6,211 nt of DNA from an uncultured Ruminococcus sp. Its GTDB lineage: Bacteria > Bacillota > Clostridia > Oscillospirales > Acutalibacteraceae. The position numbers and the translations under genes were made by a program. The notes below the pieces were generated by a model, which made no database searches, was not told the DNA's origin, and saw only the letters and a program-made list of their open reading frames with translations. Position 1 is the first letter of the stretch. Each line of letters opens with the position of its first letter. The DNA lies in NCBI GenBank assembly GCA_945632055.1, contig CALZCU010000066.1, forward strand, positions 1 through 6,211. Reading direction: 5' to 3'. This document shows positions 5,339 to 6,211 of the stretch, piece after piece.

Positions 5339-6070
5339 ATGGCTGAACCGATTATTACCTTTAGAAATGTCAGCAAGACATACATTCTTTATAAAAACGA
5401 CCAGGCTCGCTTTAAGGCTCTGTTCATCAAGCCTAAGAATCCCAAGACAAACAAAGCTCTGAATAATGTTTCCTTTGAAATAAACAGAGGTGAATCCGTT
5501 GGTATTGTCGGCGACAACGGCGCAGGCAAATCAACGCTTCTTAAGATGATTACAGGCGTTGCATTTCCCGATGAGGGCGACATCATCGTAAACGGAAAGG
5601 TTGCCGCTCTGCTTGAGCTTACGGCAGGCTTTTCTATGGAAATGACAGGCAGAGAGAACATTTATCTTAAAGGCTATATACTCGGTCTTAAGGACGAGTA
5701 TATAAGAACAATTGAAGACAACATCATTGAATTTGCCGAGCTTGGCGATTATATCGACCAGCCTGTCAGAACCTACTCAAGCGGTATGAAAATGCGCCTC
5801 GGCTTTGCTATCAATGTTAATATTGAGCCTGATGTTCTCGTGGTTGACGAGGCTCTTGCCGTCGGCGACGCTACCTTTAAAAAGAAATGCAAAAACAAAA
5901 TCAAAGAGATTATTGCGGCAGGAACTACAGTTCTTTATGTAAGCCACAGTGCAAACTCGGTAAAGGAGATTTGCCCCCGTTCAATCTTTTTGAAAAAAGG
6001 TACTATTATTTTTGACGGTCCGACAGAAGAAACACTTAAAGTGTATGAAGATTCAAAGAAGAAAAAATAA
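5339..6070 (+). CDS. ABC ATPase for polysaccharide/teichoic acid export (TagH/Wzt type)
   Basis: A 243-residue nucleotide-binding subunit that partners the preceding permease. Walker A is GDNGAGKST (residues 58-66), the signature is YSSGMKMRL (146-154) in the form typical of the Wzt/TagH/KpsT group, Walker B is DVLVVDE (165-171) with catalytic Glu171, and the H-loop is SHS with His203. The segment LLELTAGFSMEMTGRENI (91-108) is also characteristic. All key residues are present. It ends soon after the ATPase core, lacking the C-terminal carbohydrate-binding domain of O9a/O8-type Wzt and the long tail of Bacillus TagH. Recognition of a modified chain end by the ATPase is therefore unlikely. GGGAGG lies 8 bases before the ATG at 5339, and the next gene begins 15 bases past its stop. 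Confidence 0.94.
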   Translation: MAEPIITFRNVSKTYILYKNDQARFKALFIKPKNPKTNKALNNVSFEINRGESVGIVGDNGAGKSTLLKMITGVAFPDEGDIIVNGKVAALLELTAGFSMEMTGRENIYLKGYILGLKDEYIRTIEDNIIEFAELGDYIDQPVRTYSSGMKMRLGFAINVNIEPDVLVVDEALAVGDATFKKKCKNKIKEIIAAGTTVLYVSHSANSVKEICPRSIFLKKGTIIFDGPTEETLKVYEDSKKKK

Positions 6071-6085
6071 TTTTGCGGAGTAGCT

Positions 6086-6211
6086 ATGGTACATACTGTA
6101 ATTTTTGCCGGCGGCGTCGGTGCAAGAATGAAATCTCTTGACATTCCGAAGCAGTTTATTAATGTTGACGGCAAGCCGATTATTATCAGAACTCTTGAAA
6201 ATTTTTCTACC
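6086..6211 (+). CDS. Cytidylyltransferase, TarI/IspD-like (partial, runs off the window)
   Basis: The first 42 codons of a nucleotidyltransferase. The N-terminal pattern, beta strand then AGGVGARM (residues 8-15), IPKQF (20-24) and [12 protein letters not shown] (29-40), is the CTP-binding loop of the IspD/TarI family. TarI makes CDP-ribitol from ribitol 5-phosphate and CTP for wall teichoic acid or related polymers; IspD makes the CDP-methylerythritol of isoprenoid synthesis. The PKQF segment occurs in both. The position right after an export ABC pair favours a TarI-like polymer role, but the rest of the gene is needed to decide. GGAG (6077-6080) lies 5 bases before the ATG, and the gene starts 15 bases after the ATPase stop, so it belongs to the same operon. 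The 3' end lies outside the window. Confidence 0.82.
   Translation, partial: MVHTVIFAGGVGARMKSLDIPKQFINVDGKPIIIRTLENFST

Noticed and set aside
5389..6174. Minus-strand open frames opposite the ATPase and cytidylyltransferase genes
   Set aside because: They lie antisense to clearly conserved genes, show no domain features and no proper start signals.

Overview
The window looks like chromosomal DNA from a low-to-mid-GC Gram-positive bacterium of the Clostridia, most likely a gut Ruminococcus or other Oscillospiraceae. The grounds are strong AGGAGG-type ribosome sites, AT-rich intergenic regions with sigma-A-like promoters, a wall-sorting-like C-terminus on a secreted protein, and a TagGH-type exporter followed by a TarI-like cytidylyltransferase. 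This taxonomic call is inference; no rRNA or other marker gene is present.

Layout from left to right. At 64-103 lies an intrinsic terminator for the minus-strand operon that follows. Positions 122-1703 (minus) hold a two-gene operon: a threonine ammonia-lyase with a C-terminal ACT domain (ilvA type) and then ridA, whose product removes the reactive enamine/imine that the lyase releases. A well-formed promoter at 1741-1769 fixes the lyase start at 1703. Divergently, 1942-2304 (plus) encodes a short DtxR/MntR-family metal-responsive repressor with its own promoter at 1875-1903. A bidirectional terminator (2315-2356) separates it from a convergent gene at 2375-4102 (minus). That gene encodes a 575-residue secreted surface protein with a signal peptide, two predicted extracellular regions, a 20-unit EPTTx stalk, and a C-terminal TG-hydrophobic-basic tail.

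A 399-base intergenic region (4103-4501) carries the divergent promoters of the surface gene and of a plus-strand envelope-polysaccharide operon. It also holds a 21-base palindrome in the surface-gene leader and an inverted repeat overlapping the -35 box of the operon. The operon begins with an ABC-2 permease (4502-5323, TTG start) and its ATPase (5339-6070). The window then ends inside a nucleotidyltransferase (6086 onward, TarI/IspD-like). Together these suggest export of a teichoic-acid-like or other undecaprenyl-linked glycopolymer, probably one using a CDP-activated polyol.

Most genes are ordinary. The points most worth a second look are the surface protein (repeat stalk, atypical sorting motif, unrecognised N-terminal module), the DtxR-type metal ligands in a minimal regulator, and the operator-like palindromes. 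I see no convincing evidence of a wholly new multi-gene system, mobile element, CRISPR array or RNA gene.
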